DNA from: Roseibium sp. HPY-6
GTDB lineage: Bacteria > Pseudomonadota > Alphaproteobacteria > Rhizobiales > Stappiaceae
Length of the DNA: 64,000 nt
Reading direction: 5' to 3'
NCBI RefSeq assembly: GCF_040530035.1
Contig: NZ_JBEWCD010000001.1
Location: forward strand, 62,001 to 126,000
Part shown: piece by piece, positions 1 through 10,710 of the stretch
Layout of the letters: every line of letters begins with the position of its first letter
How positions within the stretch are numbered: the stretch's first letter is position 1
Notes under the pieces: generated by a model
Seen by the model: only the letters and a program-made list of their open reading frames with translations
The model's database searches: none
Told to the model about the DNA's origin: nothing
Made by a program: the position numbers and the translations under genes

Positions 1-146
1 TTTCATTTTTTTCAGCCGTTTAGATCCAGAGTTTCCGCTCGGGACCCAAAAAACGCAACTGGACGTCAACCGCACTGCAGAACGGCAAACAAAGCAGATT
101 TGCTTCGCTCAGCGAAATTCAAAACTGGTATGTTTTTGAGAGAGAA

Positions 147-222
<76 letters not shown>

Positions 223-555
223 TCAACGAGGTGAGACGCCTTTTAGGGGCTCCGCTCTGGCTTGGCAAGACCTAAATTCCACAATCTGACTGTTCATCGC
301 AGCTTTTGGATGAGCATTGCCTCAAGGCCCACAGCAGGCATCCCTTCTGCGACGCAAAGCCAATTCTCTACGAGCCTGCCGCGCTTTACCCTCATTCTTT
401 ATAAAGCTTGTCTGAGTGCTTTGAAAAATCTGGTGCAGGCATCAGTCACTGCGTGCGACCAGCTGATACCTACCGGCTGTCACTCAATCAAGCCCAAGGT
501 GAATTGATTTCGGACAGCGGGTATCAAGAAACACGGCAGCAAACGGAACCTCAAC
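223..555. other. Intergenic region between tRNA-Val and HU gene
   Basis: No open frame here has a convincing ribosome binding site or recognisable product. Apart from the HU terminator at its right edge I see nothing specific. The tRNA promoter must lie within it. Confidence 0.5.
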
Positions 556-592
556 AAAAAGCCCCGCTCCTGAAAATCAGAAACGGGGCTTT
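556..592 (-). terminator. Intrinsic terminator of the HU gene
   Basis: A 9-bp stem (AAAGCCCCG/CGGGGCTTT, 558-566 with 584-592) is followed on the minus strand by a T-rich tail. It lies 28 bp beyond the HU stop codon. Confidence 0.85.
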
Positions 593-619
593 CGAGACGA
601 CTGTCCCGATCGCATGCAA

Positions 620-895
620 TTATGCGTTCACAGCGTCTTTCAGACCTTTACCAGCCTTGAACTTCGGCGTCTTAGAAGCCGGGATCTGGATCGTTTCGCC
701 GGTCCGCGGATTGCGGCCTTCAGTTGCTGCACGGGCGGAAACAGTAAAGTTACCAAAACCGATGATGCGGACTTCGTCACCGCTTTTCAGCGTTTCTGTG
801 ACTGCGTCAAAAGTTGCGTCAACTGCTTCGCCCGCCTGCGCCTTGGTGAGGCCGGTCTTTTCTGCAACAGCTGCGATCAGATCGTTCTTATTCAT
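620..895 (-). CDS. hupB: HU family DNA-binding protein
   Basis: A 91-residue histone-like protein that bends and compacts DNA as a dimer. The frame holds the complete HU fold, from the N-terminal helices ([17 protein letters not shown]) to the arm region with GFGNF and the RNPRTGE signature near residues 58-65. The frame stays open upstream, but the ATG at 895 is preceded by AGAAAGG at good spacing and gives the standard HU length. The gene follows lon on the same strand, as in most alphaproteobacteria. Its own upstream region and terminator suggest separate transcription. Confidence 0.96.
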   Translation of the reverse strand: MNKNDLIAAVAEKTGLTKAQAGEAVDATFDAVTETLKSGDEVRIIGFGNFTVSARAATEGRNPRTGETIQIPASKTPKFKAGKGLKDAVNA

Positions 896-1022
896 AGCAG
901 ATACCTTTCTAAGAAACGGCAGATTGCCGACGATTCCTGTCAGCGCCGTTGCGCGAAATTCGGGCGAATTGAAACGAAACGCAAGTGGTTTTTTCGCAGA
1001 AAACCGCCATTTTGACCGATTA

Positions 1023-1054
1023 TTCAAAAGAAAAGCCCCGGAATCACCGGGGCT
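1023..1054 (-). terminator. Intrinsic terminator of lon
   Basis: An 8-bp GC-rich stem (AGCCCCGG/CCGGGGCT) with a 5-nt loop is followed on the minus strand by TTTTCTTTT. It begins about 30 bp after the lon stop codon and separates lon from the HU gene. Confidence 0.88.
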
Positions 1055-1082
1055 CGTCCTTTTGTGCAGTGCAAATTAGACT

Positions 1083-3512
1083 TTAGTGGGCCAATACGCC
1101 CGACTTATCCTTGTCCGACTCACCTGCTTTGGCAGCCGCTTCAGCGGCACTTTCGTCCCACTCGATCGGGTCCGGCAAACGCACGAGAGCGTTTTTCAGA
1201 ACCTCTTCCATTCCGGAAACCGGAATGATCTCGAGCGAGTTCTTGACCGAGTCCGGGATATCCGCAAGGTCCTTGGCGTTGTCTTCAGGGATCATGACAA
1301 GCTTGATACCGCCACGAAGTGCGGCCAGCAGTTTCTCCTTGAGACCGCCGATCGGAAGCACCCTGCCCCGCAAAGTGATCTCGCCGGTCATGGCAACATC
1401 CCGGCGAACCGGAATTCCTGTCATGGTCGAAATCACGGCAGTCGCCATTGCGATACCCGCTGACGGACCATCCTTGGGCGTTGCGCCTTCCGGTACGTGC
1501 ACGTGAATGTCCCTCTTGTCGAAATTCGGGGGTTCAATCCCGAAATCAACCGCCCGCGAACGGACATAGGATGCCGCTGCTGAGATGGACTCCTTCATCA
1601 CGTCCTTCAGGTTGCCGGTAACGGTCATCTTGCCCTTACCGGGCATCATTACGCCCTCGATCGTCAGCAGCTCGCCGCCGACTTCCGTCCAGGCAAGCCC
1701 CGTCACGACACCGACCTGGTCCTCAAGCTCAGCCTCGCCATAGCGATAGCGCGGCACCCCGAGGTAGTCTTCCACGACCTCGGGCGTGACCGTGATGCTT
1801 TCCTTGTCGCTCATGAGGATGTCCTTGACAGCCTTACGGGCAAGTGTCGCCATTTCGCGCTCAAGGTTACGCACGCCTGCTTCACGCGTGTACCGACGGA
1901 CAACGAACTGAAGAGCGTCGTCTTCGATCGCGAATTCGCCTTCGCGCAAGCCGTGATCCTTCTCCGCCTTCGGAATGAGGTGACGCCGGCAAATCTCGAC
2001 TTTTTCTTCTTCCGTGTAGCCGGCAATGCGGATGATCTCCATGCGATCCATCAGTGGACCCGGGATGTTCAGCGTATTTGCCGTGGTCACGAACATCACG
2101 TCCGAAAGGTCGTATTCGACCTCCAGATAGTGATCCATGAAGGAGGAGTTCTGTTCGGGATCAAGCACCTCGAGCAGCGCCGATGACGGATCCCCGCGGA
2201 AGTCCATACCCATCTTGTCGATCTCATCGAGCAGGAAAAGCGGGTTGGATTTCTTTGCCTTCTTCATCGATTGGATGACCTTGCCGGGCATCGAGCCGAT
2301 ATAGGTACGCCGGTGACCGCGTATTTCGGCCTCGTCCCGCACACCGCCCAGGGACATGCGCACGAACTCGCGTCCCGTCGCCTTCGCGATCGACTTTCCA
2401 AGCGATGTCTTACCGACACCTGGAGGGCCCACCAGACAAAGGATCGGACCGCGAAGCTTGTTGGCCCGGCTTTGAACCGCCAGATATTCGACGATCCGCT
2501 CCTTGACCTTTTCAAGACCGTAGTGATCGGTATCGAGAACCTTTTCCGCAAGCGCAAGATCATGCTTGACCTTGGACTTCTTGTTCCAGGGGATGCCGAT
2601 CAGCCAATCCAGATAGTTGCGCACAACGGTCGCTTCGGCGGACATCGGGCTCATCTGCTTGAGCTTCTTGATCTCTGCAGCTGCGCGCTCACGCGCTTCT
2701 TTGGTGAGCTTCGTCTTCTTGATCTTTTCTTCAAGTTCCGCGACTTCGTCGCGCCCGTCTTCGCTGTCACCGAGCTCTTTCTGAATGGCCTTCATCTGCT
2801 CATTCAGGTAGTACTCGCGCTGCGTCTTCTCCATCTGGCGCTTGACCCGCGAGCGGATGCGCTTTTCGACCTGAAGAACGGAAATCTCGCTTTCCATCAT
2901 GCCGAGCACGCGCTCAAGGCGCTCGGAAACAGACACGACGCCCAGGATCTCCTGCTTTTCCGGGATTTTGATCGCCAGGTGCGATGCGATCGTATCGGCG
3001 AGTTTGGAATAGTCGTCGATCTGGTTGACCGCTCCGAGAACTTCCGGCGACACTTTTTTGTTCAGCTTTACGTAATTTTCGAATTCGGAAACGACCGAAC
3101 GCGCGAGGGCCTCAACTTCGATATTCTCGCCATCGCGCTCGGGAAGCACGGTTGCCGAGGCTTCAAAATAGTCTGACCTGTCAGAATACTCTCCGATCTG
3201 CGCGCGCGCGCCACCCTCGACCAGCACCTTTACGGTATTGTCGGGCAGTTTCAGCAGCTGAAGAACGGTGGCAAGGGTTCCGACGTTGTAGATCTGGTCC
3301 GGGTTCGGATCGTCGTCCGCAGCATTCATCTGTGTCGCCAGAAGAATGTGCTTGTCGGTGGTCATCACCTCTTCAAGCGCCTTGATCGACTTTTCGCGAC
3401 CTACAAACAGCGGCACAATCATATGAGGGAAGACGACGATGTCGCGCAGTGGCAAGACGGGATAGACAGCAGTGCTGTCCGGATCTGTGGCGCGGATTTC
3501 TGCGTCGCTCAT
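1083..3512 (-). CDS. lon: ATP-dependent protease Lon
   Basis: A cytosolic AAA+ serine protease of 809 residues that degrades misfolded and regulatory proteins. It has the N-terminal substrate domain ([21 protein letters not shown]), a coiled-coil linker, Walker A GPPGVGKT near residue 361, Walker B FLLDEIDK, and the protease domain. The catalytic Ser lies in DGPSAG near residue 683 and the catalytic Lys in [10 protein letters not shown]. The ATG at 3512 has AAGGAA upstream and matches family N-termini, so the in-frame extension to 3545 is rejected. It follows clpX as usual in this class. Confidence 0.97.
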   Translation of the reverse strand: MSDAEIRATDPDSTAVYPVLPLRDIVVFPHMIVPLFVGREKSIKALEEVMTTDKHILLATQMNAADDDPNPDQIYNVGTLATVLQLLKLPDNTVKVLVEGGARAQIGEYSDRSDYFEASATVLPERDGENIEVEALARSVVSEFENYVKLNKKVSPEVLGAVNQIDDYSKLADTIASHLAIKIPEKQEILGVVSVSERLERVLGMMESEISVLQVEKRIRSRVKRQMEKTQREYYLNEQMKAIQKELGDSEDGRDEVAELEEKIKKTKLTKEARERAAAEIKKLKQMSPMSAEATVVRNYLDWLIGIPWNKKSKVKHDLALAEKVLDTDHYGLEKVKERIVEYLAVQSRANKLRGPILCLVGPPGVGKTSLGKSIAKATGREFVRMSLGGVRDEAEIRGHRRTYIGSMPGKVIQSMKKAKKSNPLFLLDEIDKMGMDFRGDPSSALLEVLDPEQNSSFMDHYLEVEYDLSDVMFVTTANTLNIPGPLMDRMEIIRIAGYTEEEKVEICRRHLIPKAEKDHGLREGEFAIEDDALQFVVRRYTREAGVRNLEREMATLARKAVKDILMSDKESITVTPEVVEDYLGVPRYRYGEAELEDQVGVVTGLAWTEVGGELLTIEGVMMPGKGKMTVTGNLKDVMKESISAAASYVRSRAVDFGIEPPNFDKRDIHVHVPEGATPKDGPSAGIAMATAVISTMTGIPVRRDVAMTGEITLRGRVLPIGGLKEKLLAALRGGIKLVMIPEDNAKDLADIPDSVKNSLEIIPVSGMEEVLKNALVRLPDPIEWDESAAEAAAKAGESDKDKSGVLAH

Positions 3513-3661
3513 TATATTTCCTTTCTCGGCGTGTCCCGGCCCCATTCAAAAAAGCAACCAGAACACTGGAAAACGGCTTTCGGGCACTCTCCCGACAGGC
3601 CGAACCACTGCACCCCGACTGGGCGCGCATATGGTTCGCACGAGCCGTCTGTTAGCCCTAT

Positions 3662-3690
3662 TAGGTGGACACCTCCACTGCCGGTGTCAA
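3662..3690 (-). promoter_or_regulatory. Possible promoter of lon
   Basis: On the minus strand TTGACA is followed after 17 nt by CACCTA, about 150 bp upstream of the lon start. The -35 is good and the -10 is weak. Preceding CTTGAC could also suit a heat-shock sigma factor. This is inference from sequence only. Confidence 0.3.
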
Positions 3691-3773
3691 GGCAATCTGG
3701 TGTTGCAAACAGGTCTCGTCTGTTGACGACTCGCACCGCCGGTGGAAAACGCGCTGCCGTTTCACAAGCAGAT

Positions 3774-3810
3774 ACAAAAAACAAAATGCCGCTCGTTGAA
3801 AGCGGCATTT
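3774..3810 (-). terminator. Intrinsic terminator of clpX
   Basis: A 10-bp perfect stem (AAATGCCGCT/AGCGGCATTT, 3784-3793 with 3801-3810) has a 7-nt loop. On the minus strand it is followed by a T-rich run. It lies 34 bp after the clpX stop. Confidence 0.88.
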
Positions 3811-3843
3811 ATTCACTAATTTCGCGAAACGCAAGATCGTATA

Positions 3844-5109
3844 TTAGGCGCTTGTCGCCGAGGTCTCTTCGCGGTCCTCATAGATATAGAGTGGCCGCGC
3901 CTCGCCTTTGACGACTTCTGGCGAAATAACCACTTCCTTTACGCCCTTGAGGCCAGGAAGCTCATACATGGTATCGAGCAGGATCGATTCCAGAATGGAC
4001 CGCAGCCCGCGGGCACCAGTCTTGCGCTCGATCGCCTTGCGGGCAATCGCTTTCAGTGCCTCGTCGTGGAACGCCAGTTCGACCTGTTCCATTTCGAAGA
4101 GACGCTGATACTGCTTGACCAGCGCGTTCTTCGGTTCGGTCAGGATGGTAACCAGAGCATCCTCGTCGAGGTCTTCCAGCGTTGCTATCACCGGCAGACG
4201 GCCGACGAATTCCGGTATGAGACCGAATTTCAGCAGATCTTCCGGCTCAAGTTCCGCAAAGAGCTCACCGATACGCCGGTCTTCAGGGGCATGAACCTGC
4301 GCCTGGAAACCGATCGACGTCTGTGTGCCGCGATCGGAAATGATCTTGTCGAGACCTGCAAAAGCACCGCCGCAGATAAACAGGATGTTTGTCGTGTCGA
4401 CCTGCAGGAATTCCTGTTGCGGATGTTTGCGGCCACCTTGCGGCGGAACAGACGCAACGGTTCCTTCCATGATCTTCAGGAGCGCCTGCTGCACGCCCTC
4501 ACCGGATACGTCCCGGGTGATCGATGGGTTGTCCGCCTTGCGGCTGATCTTGTCGACCTCATCGATATAGACAATGCCGCGTTGCGCGCGTTCAACATTG
4601 TAGTCGGCCGATTGAAGCAGCTTCAGGATGATGTTCTCGACATCTTCACCGACATAACCTGCTTCGGTGAGCGTGGTCGCATCGGCCATCGTGAACGGCA
4701 CATCGAGAATGCGCGCCAGCGTCTGGGCGAGAAGCGTCTTGCCGCAGCCGGTTGGACCAACAAGGAGAATGTTGGACTTCGCCAGTTCCACATCGTTGTT
4801 TTTCGACGCGTGGTTGAGGCGTTTGTAGTGGTTGTGAACGGCGACCGACAGAACCTTCTTCGCACTGCCCTGCCCGATCACATAATCATCGAGAACATCG
4901 CGAATTTCCTGAGGGGTCGGGATCCCGTCCCGTGACTTCACCAGCGAGGACTTGTTTTCCTCACGGATGATATCCATGCACAGCTCGACACATTCATCGC
5001 AAATGAAAACAGTCGGGCCGGCGATCAGCTTGCGAACCTCGTGCTGGCTCTTGCCGCAGAAGGAGCAGTAGAGCGTATTCTTGGAATCGCTGCCGCTGGC
5101 CTTGGTCAT
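3844..5109 (-). CDS. clpX: ATP-dependent Clp protease ATP-binding subunit ClpX
   Basis: The 421-residue AAA+ unfoldase that feeds substrates to ClpP. The N-terminal zinc-binding domain has two CxxC pairs (CSFC and CDEC/C). Walker A GPTGCGKT lies at about residues 118-125, followed by Walker [10 protein letters not shown], and the ClpP-docking IGF motif (TSIGFQAQV) is present. Length and start agree with the family. It lies 234 bp downstream of clpP on the same strand. In this class ClpXP drives cell-cycle proteolysis, which is relevant because the prophage below carries a GcrA-like regulator. Confidence 0.97.
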   Translation of the reverse strand: MTKASGSDSKNTLYCSFCGKSQHEVRKLIAGPTVFICDECVELCMDIIREENKSSLVKSRDGIPTPQEIRDVLDDYVIGQGSAKKVLSVAVHNHYKRLNHASKNNDVELAKSNILLVGPTGCGKTLLAQTLARILDVPFTMADATTLTEAGYVGEDVENIILKLLQSADYNVERAQRGIVYIDEVDKISRKADNPSITRDVSGEGVQQALLKIMEGTVASVPPQGGRKHPQQEFLQVDTTNILFICGGAFAGLDKIISDRGTQTSIGFQAQVHAPEDRRIGELFAELEPEDLLKFGLIPEFVGRLPVIATLEDLDEDALVTILTEPKNALVKQYQRLFEMEQVELAFHDEALKAIARKAIERKTGARGLRSILESILLDTMYELPGLKGVKEVVISPEVVKGEARPLYIYEDREETSATSA

Positions 5110-5343
5110 GTAGTCAACCTCGCGTTTATGGGGACTTACCCCTTATCTTTCCGGTTTCGGTCAAAGTATGGCCTCGCCGGTATTGAAGACGCCGAAGGGC
5201 GCTGCTTCGTAATATAAGTCATCATGCTTCACCATTAAAAATCAATATAGGTTTAAGGCGAAGATGAAAACCCGGCATCAATTGGGGAAATTCCGGTCTC
5301 AGGGCAGAAAATTCAAACCTTCCTTAAGACCGGGTAAGTTCCA

Positions 5344-5979
5344 TCAACCTTCGCCTTCGGCGCCCAGAGACGTCCGGTCGGTGATCACATTGTCGACGAT
5401 CCCGAATTCCTTAGCCTTTTCAGCGGTCATGAAGTTGTCGCGTTCCAGCGCCTCTTCGACCTGATCGAGGCTTTGGCCCGTGTGCTTCACATAGATTTCA
5501 TTGAGCCTGCGCTTCATTGCCAGAATTTCCTGTGCATGAAGCATGATATCGGCCGCTTGACCGCGGAAACCGCCGGATGGCTGGTGCACCATAACCCGCG
5601 CATTCGGCAGGATGAAGCGCATGTCCTTCTGTCCGGCCGCAAGCAGCAGCGATCCCATGGACGCCGCCTGGCCGATGCAAAGCGTGGAAACGGCCGGCCT
5701 GATAAACTGCATCGTGTCATAAATTGCCAGCCCGGACGTGACGAGACCGCCTGGCGAATTGATGTAGATTGCGATTTCCTTAGTCGGGTTGTCGGCTTCC
5801 AGATAAAGAAGCTGTGCGCTTACCAGAGTTGCCATGTGATCCTCGACCGGTCCGGTCAGGAAAATGATGCGCTCCTTCAGCAGGCGCGAAAAGATATCGA
5901 AGGCCCTCTCACCGCGATTCGTCTGTTCGACGACCATCGGCACGAGAGTGTTCATGTAGATATCGACAGGATCCTTCAT
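5344..5979 (-). CDS. clpP: ATP-dependent Clp protease proteolytic subunit ClpP
   Basis: The 211-residue serine peptidase that forms the tetradecameric chamber used by ClpX and ClpA. The catalytic Ser is in GQAASMGS near residue 106, the His in MVHQPSGG near residue 131, and the Asp lies in the C-terminal helix region. The N-terminal segment with [18 protein letters not shown] is typical. It lies between tig and clpX on the same strand. A strong terminator separates it from tig, so it probably has its own promoter in the roughly 85 bp between them. Confidence 0.97.
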   Translation of the reverse strand: MKDPVDIYMNTLVPMVVEQTNRGERAFDIFSRLLKERIIFLTGPVEDHMATLVSAQLLYLEADNPTKEIAIYINSPGGLVTSGLAIYDTMQFIRPAVSTLCIGQAASMGSLLLAAGQKDMRFILPNARVMVHQPSGGFRGQAADIMLHAQEILAMKRRLNEIYVKHTGQSLDQVEEALERDNFMTAEKAKEFGIVDNVITDRTSLGAEGEG

Positions 5980-6060
5980 ACCTCATCCATAATCTTGAGA
6001 TGTTGCCCGCAGACACCGGGCAGGACACAGACCCTATGAGCGCATCGATCCAGGGCCTGA

Positions 6061-6098
6061 CTCGAAAAAAGCGACATCCCGTATATATGGGATGTCGC
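6061..6098 (-). terminator. Intrinsic terminator of tig
   Basis: A 10-bp perfect stem (GCGACATCCC/GGGATGTCGC) with an 8-nt loop is followed on the minus strand by TTTTTT. It lies about 80 bp downstream of the trigger factor stop. Confidence 0.9.
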
Positions 6099-6179
6099 CC
6101 TCAACGCAAAGTCATGACAGATGCGGCGTGAAGGCAAGGTTAAAGCCCGGGCCGCATCTGGGGATAACAGGGTCTACGC

Positions 6180-7529
6180 TCAGGCGTCGTCCTCGTCATC
6201 GGCGACCAGTTTTTCCAACTCTTCCTTGGTCACCGTGTTGTCGGTTACCTTGGCGAGTTCAAGCATGAAGTCGACCACTTTTTCTTCGTAGATCGGAGCA
6301 CGCAGGGACGCGAGCGCCTGCTGGTTGTTCTTGTAGTATTCGAACACCTGCTGCTCTTGTCCCGGGAACTGGCGGACGCGGTCGTATAGCGCGCGCTGCA
6401 ACTCTTCATCAGTCACCTGAATGTCGTTCTTCTCACCGATTTCGGACAGAACCAGGCCCAGGCGCACACGGCGTTCCGCGATCTTGCGGTATTCCGCTTT
6501 AGCCTCTTCTTCCGTCGTGTCTTCGTCCTCGAAGGTCTTTTCGTTGCGCTTCATGTCTTCTTCGACCTGGCGCCAGACAACCTCAAACTCCGAATCAAGG
6601 AGCTTTTCCGGAAGATCAAAGGAATAGTGCTCATCGAGCTTGTCCAGAAGCTGACGCTTCACGCGCTGGCGGGTCATCTGGCCGAATTGGCTTTCGATCT
6701 GACCGCGAACGATTTCCTTCAGCTTGTCGAGCGACTCAAGGCCGAGGCCCTTGGCAAATTCATCGTCAAGCGTCACTTCGCCCGGAGCAGCCACTTCCTT
6801 GACTTCAACGTCGAAGGTTGCAGCCTTACCGGCAAGGTGGGCGGCCGGATAGTCTTCCGGGAAAGTCACTTCAACGACTTTCTCATCTCCTGCCTTCAGG
6901 CCGATGAGCTGATCTTCAAAGCCCGGGATGAACTGGCCGGACCCCAGCACCAGCTGACCGTTTTCATCGGCACCGCCTTCAAACGGCTCGCCGTCGACTT
7001 TGCCGAGATAGGACATTGTCACCCGGTCACCATCTTCAGCCGCACCGTCCTTCGTATCGAAGGGTGTGTTGTTCTTGGCGATGTCAGCGACCTGCGTGTC
7101 GACTTCCTCTTCGGCAATCTCGACGACCGGACGCTCGATTTCAAAACCGGCAAAATCAACGATCTCGAAGTCCGGCAGGACGTCATAGGTCATTTTAAAG
7201 GAAAGATCGGCATCCCCTGCCATGATCTTTTCTGCGTCTTCTTCCGGAAGATCCACTTCTGGTGTCAAAGCCGGGCGCTCAGAGCGCTCCTCAACGGCTT
7301 TCTGTGTGGTTTCCTGGATGGTGTTCGACAGGATTTCCGCCATCGCCTGACGGCCATACATTTTCTTCAGGTGCGCAACAGGCACCTTGCCTGGGCGAAA
7401 GCCCTTGATGTTGGCCTTGGATTTCAGGTCAGCCATGTATTCTTCGAGCTTGGTGGCAAGATCACCGGCCGGAATATCGATTTTGAGCTCTCGCTTGAGG
7501 CCCTCGGAGAGGGTTTCGGTTACCTGCAT
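6180..7529 (-). CDS. tig: Trigger factor (ribosome-associated chaperone)
   Basis: A 449-residue chaperone that binds the ribosomal exit tunnel and has peptidyl-prolyl isomerase activity. The N-terminal ribosome-binding domain contains GFRPGKVP near residue 45. The FKBP-type domain lies at roughly residues 160-250 (GDRVTMSYLGKVDGEPFEGG), followed by the long helical C-terminal domain. The acidic tail (VADDEDDA) is usual. The start at 7529 (MQVTETLSEG) matches family N-termini and has AGGA upstream; the in-frame extension to 7559 is less likely. Confidence 0.96.
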   Translation of the reverse strand: MQVTETLSEGLKRELKIDIPAGDLATKLEEYMADLKSKANIKGFRPGKVPVAHLKKMYGRQAMAEILSNTIQETTQKAVEERSERPALTPEVDLPEEDAEKIMAGDADLSFKMTYDVLPDFEIVDFAGFEIERPVVEIAEEEVDTQVADIAKNNTPFDTKDGAAEDGDRVTMSYLGKVDGEPFEGGADENGQLVLGSGQFIPGFEDQLIGLKAGDEKVVEVTFPEDYPAAHLAGKAATFDVEVKEVAAPGEVTLDDEFAKGLGLESLDKLKEIVRGQIESQFGQMTRQRVKRQLLDKLDEHYSFDLPEKLLDSEFEVVWRQVEEDMKRNEKTFEDEDTTEEEAKAEYRKIAERRVRLGLVLSEIGEKNDIQVTDEELQRALYDRVRQFPGQEQQVFEYYKNNQQALASLRAPIYEEKVVDFMLELAKVTDNTVTKEELEKLVADDEDDA

Positions 7530-8072
7530 GGGTTTTTTGTCCTCGATCCTGAGCGGCAATTCGCCCTGGAGGTTTTGTTTTAAATCCCGTGTGCCGCACC
7601 GCTTGCGCTCCCCTTTTTCCGGAAGCGTTCAAAAGCAGCGCCTCGCCCCAAAGCGGACTCCGGGACGCACGATGGGAGCGCGATAAAGCGTGGGGCTGAA
7701 AGTGTCAAGGGTCGAGCGCTCCGGATAAGGGGAATCACAACGGTTTGGCGCAAGAAAATCGGATGCCGACGGCTTGTGGCCGGAGCGCAAACGCTGGCGA
7801 TCTTCACCGGCACATCGATGCAACAGTATCTGCTTGCCGATTTTGCCGGTTTGTCCCCGCCCTGACGCATGAGCAAGTCCCCTGCTCTGCGCCAGCGCAG
7901 GAAGCAGCGGCACATCCCCTTATCGGGTACGCAAAGTGGCCAGTTGGTTGGCTGACAAAACTGATACACTTTAATCCGCATGCGGAAACGCTGTTGATAC
8001 ACTGCGCCGCAATATTCTCCAGCAATTGCCCAACCGCCTACCGGGCGGCATTACCCCTGCAGGAGAATGGAA
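7530..8072. other. Divergent intergenic region tig / VPLPA-CTERM gene
   Basis: About 540 bp between divergently transcribed genes. No frame shows coding character and I find no tRNA fold. The promoters of tig (minus) and the VPLPA-CTERM gene (plus) are expected here, but I cannot place them with confidence. Confidence 0.5.
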
Positions 8073-8636
8073 ATGAAAAAAGTCTTATCCGCTGCCTTTG
8101 CAGCGCTTCTTGTTTCGGCATGCACTGCGTTCGCGGCACCCGTAAGCGTGACCTTCACGAGCAACGGACCACTGCCCTATTCCGAAAGCGGCTTCTTGTT
8201 CGAAGGCAAGCCTGGCGACACCGTGACCGACAGTGTTCTCAATCCCATTCCGTTCGATGTCGGAGACACGATCGAGATTACACGAAGCGGTGAAGCATTC
8301 AGGTTCGTCTCATTCGAGATATACCGCCACAACTCGCTGCATTCCGCTTTCGACCTTCTCGGATTCCTGGGTGGCATGGAAGTCGTCAACTACGGCAATT
8401 TCGCCTTGGGCGGCGGAGAGTTTTTTGAAACGATCAACTCTGGCTCAAACACCCTGATCGACGAGTTGCGGATGGTTGGCACCGACCTGCGCGGCGGCGG
8501 ACTGGCCATCAACACATACAGCTTCGACGTCGACAGAGGCCCCGTACCGGTGCCTGTTCCTGCCGCCCTACCGCTCCTTGCCGGCGGGTTGGGCCTCCTG
8601 GGCTTCGCCGGCAGGCGTCGCCGCAACGCGTCCTGA
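8073..8636 (+). CDS. VPLPA-CTERM sorting domain protein
   Basis: A 187-residue exported protein of unknown role. It has a Sec signal peptide (MKKVLSAAFAALLVSACTAFA), a beta-rich middle region, and a C-terminal tripartite signal: a proline-rich motif (VPVPVPAALP), a hydrophobic helix (LLAGGLGLLGFAG) and basic residues (RRRR). Such tails belong to the PEP-CTERM/VPLPA class handled by exosortase-like enzymes. AGGAGA lies 6 nt before the ATG at 8073; the earlier ATG at 8067 would abut it. The type I secretion operon follows downstream on the same strand. Confidence 0.85.
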   Translation: MKKVLSAAFAALLVSACTAFAAPVSVTFTSNGPLPYSESGFLFEGKPGDTVTDSVLNPIPFDVGDTIEITRSGEAFRFVSFEIYRHNSLHSAFDLLGFLGGMEVVNYGNFALGGGEFFETINSGSNTLIDELRMVGTDLRGGGLAINTYSFDVDRGPVPVPVPAALPLLAGGLGLLGFAGRRRRNAS

Positions 8637-8987
8637 GCCAGGGTCAACCAGAGTTAAAGTTGAGGAGGCGGTTCATTTGGCCGTCTTTTTGACATCGCGC
8701 GGACGGCATCTTTCACACTGGGTCCCAGTGCAACACGGTTGGCCCGAGTGGCACGATCACCGCCACGCTTCCTTTCGAAGACATGAGGTTTCTGGCGATC
8801 AACTACCGTTTTGCCTGGTGCCTGCACGCTAAAGCAGCTGTTCCGCAGCCTGGTTCAAGGGCGCTGAAATACAATCGATACATTTGAAGAAATCAAACAG
8901 AAAAGTTCGGTTCCTACATCCCTTTTCAATGACGATTGACGTCTTTTTCCGGCGGGTACCGCCACTAATTCTTTTTGGATGTGAATT
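8637..8987 (+). other. Intergenic region with a possible decayed coding remnant
   Basis: No intact gene. Between about 8693 and 8835 the frame starting at 8693 reads like part of a beta-rich secreted protein (it includes VGPSGTITATLPFEDMRFLA). It has no start codon and is preceded by a stop, so it may be the relic of another VPLPA-type gene. The promoter of the secretion operon should lie near the right edge. Confidence 0.25.
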
Positions 8988-10706
8988 ATGTCGAACGGCA
9001 ATGAAAACTCAGTCAGGACCGCCATAAGGGAGTGCCGTTCGCTGTTATGGACCGCATTCTGGTTCGGGCTGTTCATAAATCTCATGATTTTGGCCGTTCC
9101 GCTCTTTTCGCTTCAGGTCCTTGACCGGGTTTTGTCGTCCGGCTCGTTCGAAACGCTTTCAATGCTCATGATCGCCGCCGGACTTGCTCTGGTGTTCATG
9201 GGCATCATGCGCGGTTTGCGCGCATTGATTTTCACGCACCTGAGCAGGTGGCTGGATGATCGGCTGTCTGGTGACATCCTTGAAAAAACCGTCAGGCTTT
9301 CGCTTCAAAGCTCCAAATTCGGCAGTCAGCCGCTGCGTGATCTTGGCACCGTCAGGAACTTCATTTCGTCTCCTCACCTGACCAATATGTTTGATGCCCC
9401 CTGGTCGATCATCTATTTCACTGCAATCTATTTCATAGACATCAGACTGGGGCTTACCGTTACGGTGGGCGCGATTGCGCTATTCTTGCTCGCGATCATT
9501 GCCGAAAGACTTCCGGCCGAGTCCTTGAGCGCGGCAAATGATGAGCAGGTCAAGGCGATGCAGTCGCTCGACACCATCCTGCGCAACGCTGAAGTTGTTA
9601 AGGCGATGGGCCTGCTCGCCCACGCAAGCGGCAAATGGCGGAACCTCAATCAGAACCAGCTGCACCACTCGTTTGTCGCTAGCAACATCGCGACTGTCAT
9701 TTCACAACTGACCCGCGTCTTGCGGCTATCGATGCAGGTCATTGTCGTTTTCTTCGGAGCGATGCTGGCGATGAATAACCAGATTTCACCAGGCAGCATC
9801 ATCGCAGTCGCCATTTTGACAGGCCGGGCCTTGTCCACGTTCGACGCCGCTGCCCCGATGTACAAAAGCCTGGTTGGCCTGCGCAAAGCCCTGAAAAGGC
9901 TGCTGTCGCTCGACGAGATGACAAGGTCGAACAGCGACACGATCAAAATGCCGGAGCCGAAAGGACGTGTGAGCCTTCAAGGCGCGACATTTGTCTCGAA
10001 AGCAAATGAACGAAGAATTCTGAACACCATTGATGTCGACATTCAGCCGGGCGAAGCCGTCGGCGTGATCGGACCAAGCGGTTCAGGAAAAACCACCATG
10101 GCGCGACTGCTTGTCGGTGTTCTGACGCCGACAACGGGCACAGTTCGACTGGATGGCGCGGTTCTGGAGCAGTGGGACCCGCAACAGCTCGGTGAAACAA
10201 TCGGCTACTTGCCGCAGGACGTTGAACTGTTTGAGGGAACAATTGCGGAAAACATCGCGCGCCTTGATCCTGATGCGGACGACCTTGCCGTCATTGAGGC
10301 CGCACAAAATGCGATGGTTCACGAAACAATACTGAGCTTCCCGCAAGGATATCACACGCAAATCGGTGCAAACGGCTCACTTCTCTCCGCAGGCCAGCGT
10401 CAGCGTGTTGCGCTCGCAAGGTGCTTTTACGGCAAGCCCAAGCTCATGGTCATGGATGAACCGAATTCTAACCTTGATGGCGAAGGTGAAAGCTCTTTCG
10501 TCAAGGCAATTGAGCGGGCCAAGAAACTTGGCATCACGAGCATTACGATCGCCCATCGCCAAAGCGTGCTTCACAGCGTCGACCGTGTGCTCGTTCTTGA
10601 ACAGGGAACTGTAAGCCTGTTCGGACCGACGCGCGAGGTTTTGGAACAGCTTGCGAACAACGACGACAAAGTCCGAATGATCCACAACCTGAAAAGGAAG
10701 GCGTGA
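8988..10706 (+). CDS. Type I secretion system permease/ATPase (PrtD-like)
   Basis: A 572-residue inner-membrane ABC exporter half-transporter. It has five or six membrane segments in the first 300 residues. The nucleotide-binding domain has Walker A GPSGSGKTT near residue 361, signature LSAGQRQRVALAR near 466 and Walker B LMVMDEP near 485. There is no N-terminal C39 peptidase domain, so it should not cleave double-glycine leaders. It starts an apparent operon: the HlyD-type partner begins 4 bp after its stop and a sulfotransferase follows. No RTX-type substrate gene is in the window, so the two small acidic peptides downstream are the obvious cargo candidates. Confidence 0.92.
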   Translation: MSNGNENSVRTAIRECRSLLWTAFWFGLFINLMILAVPLFSLQVLDRVLSSGSFETLSMLMIAAGLALVFMGIMRGLRALIFTHLSRWLDDRLSGDILEKTVRLSLQSSKFGSQPLRDLGTVRNFISSPHLTNMFDAPWSIIYFTAIYFIDIRLGLTVTVGAIALFLLAIIAERLPAESLSAANDEQVKAMQSLDTILRNAEVVKAMGLLAHASGKWRNLNQNQLHHSFVASNIATVISQLTRVLRLSMQVIVVFFGAMLAMNNQISPGSIIAVAILTGRALSTFDAAAPMYKSLVGLRKALKRLLSLDEMTRSNSDTIKMPEPKGRVSLQGATFVSKANERRILNTIDVDIQPGEAVGVIGPSGSGKTTMARLLVGVLTPTTGTVRLDGAVLEQWDPQQLGETIGYLPQDVELFEGTIAENIARLDPDADDLAVIEAAQNAMVHETILSFPQGYHTQIGANGSLLSAGQRQRVALARCFYGKPKLMVMDEPNSNLDGEGESSFVKAIERAKKLGITSITIAHRQSVLHSVDRVLVLEQGTVSLFGPTREVLEQLANNDDKVRMIHNLKRKA

Positions 10707-10710
10707 AGCG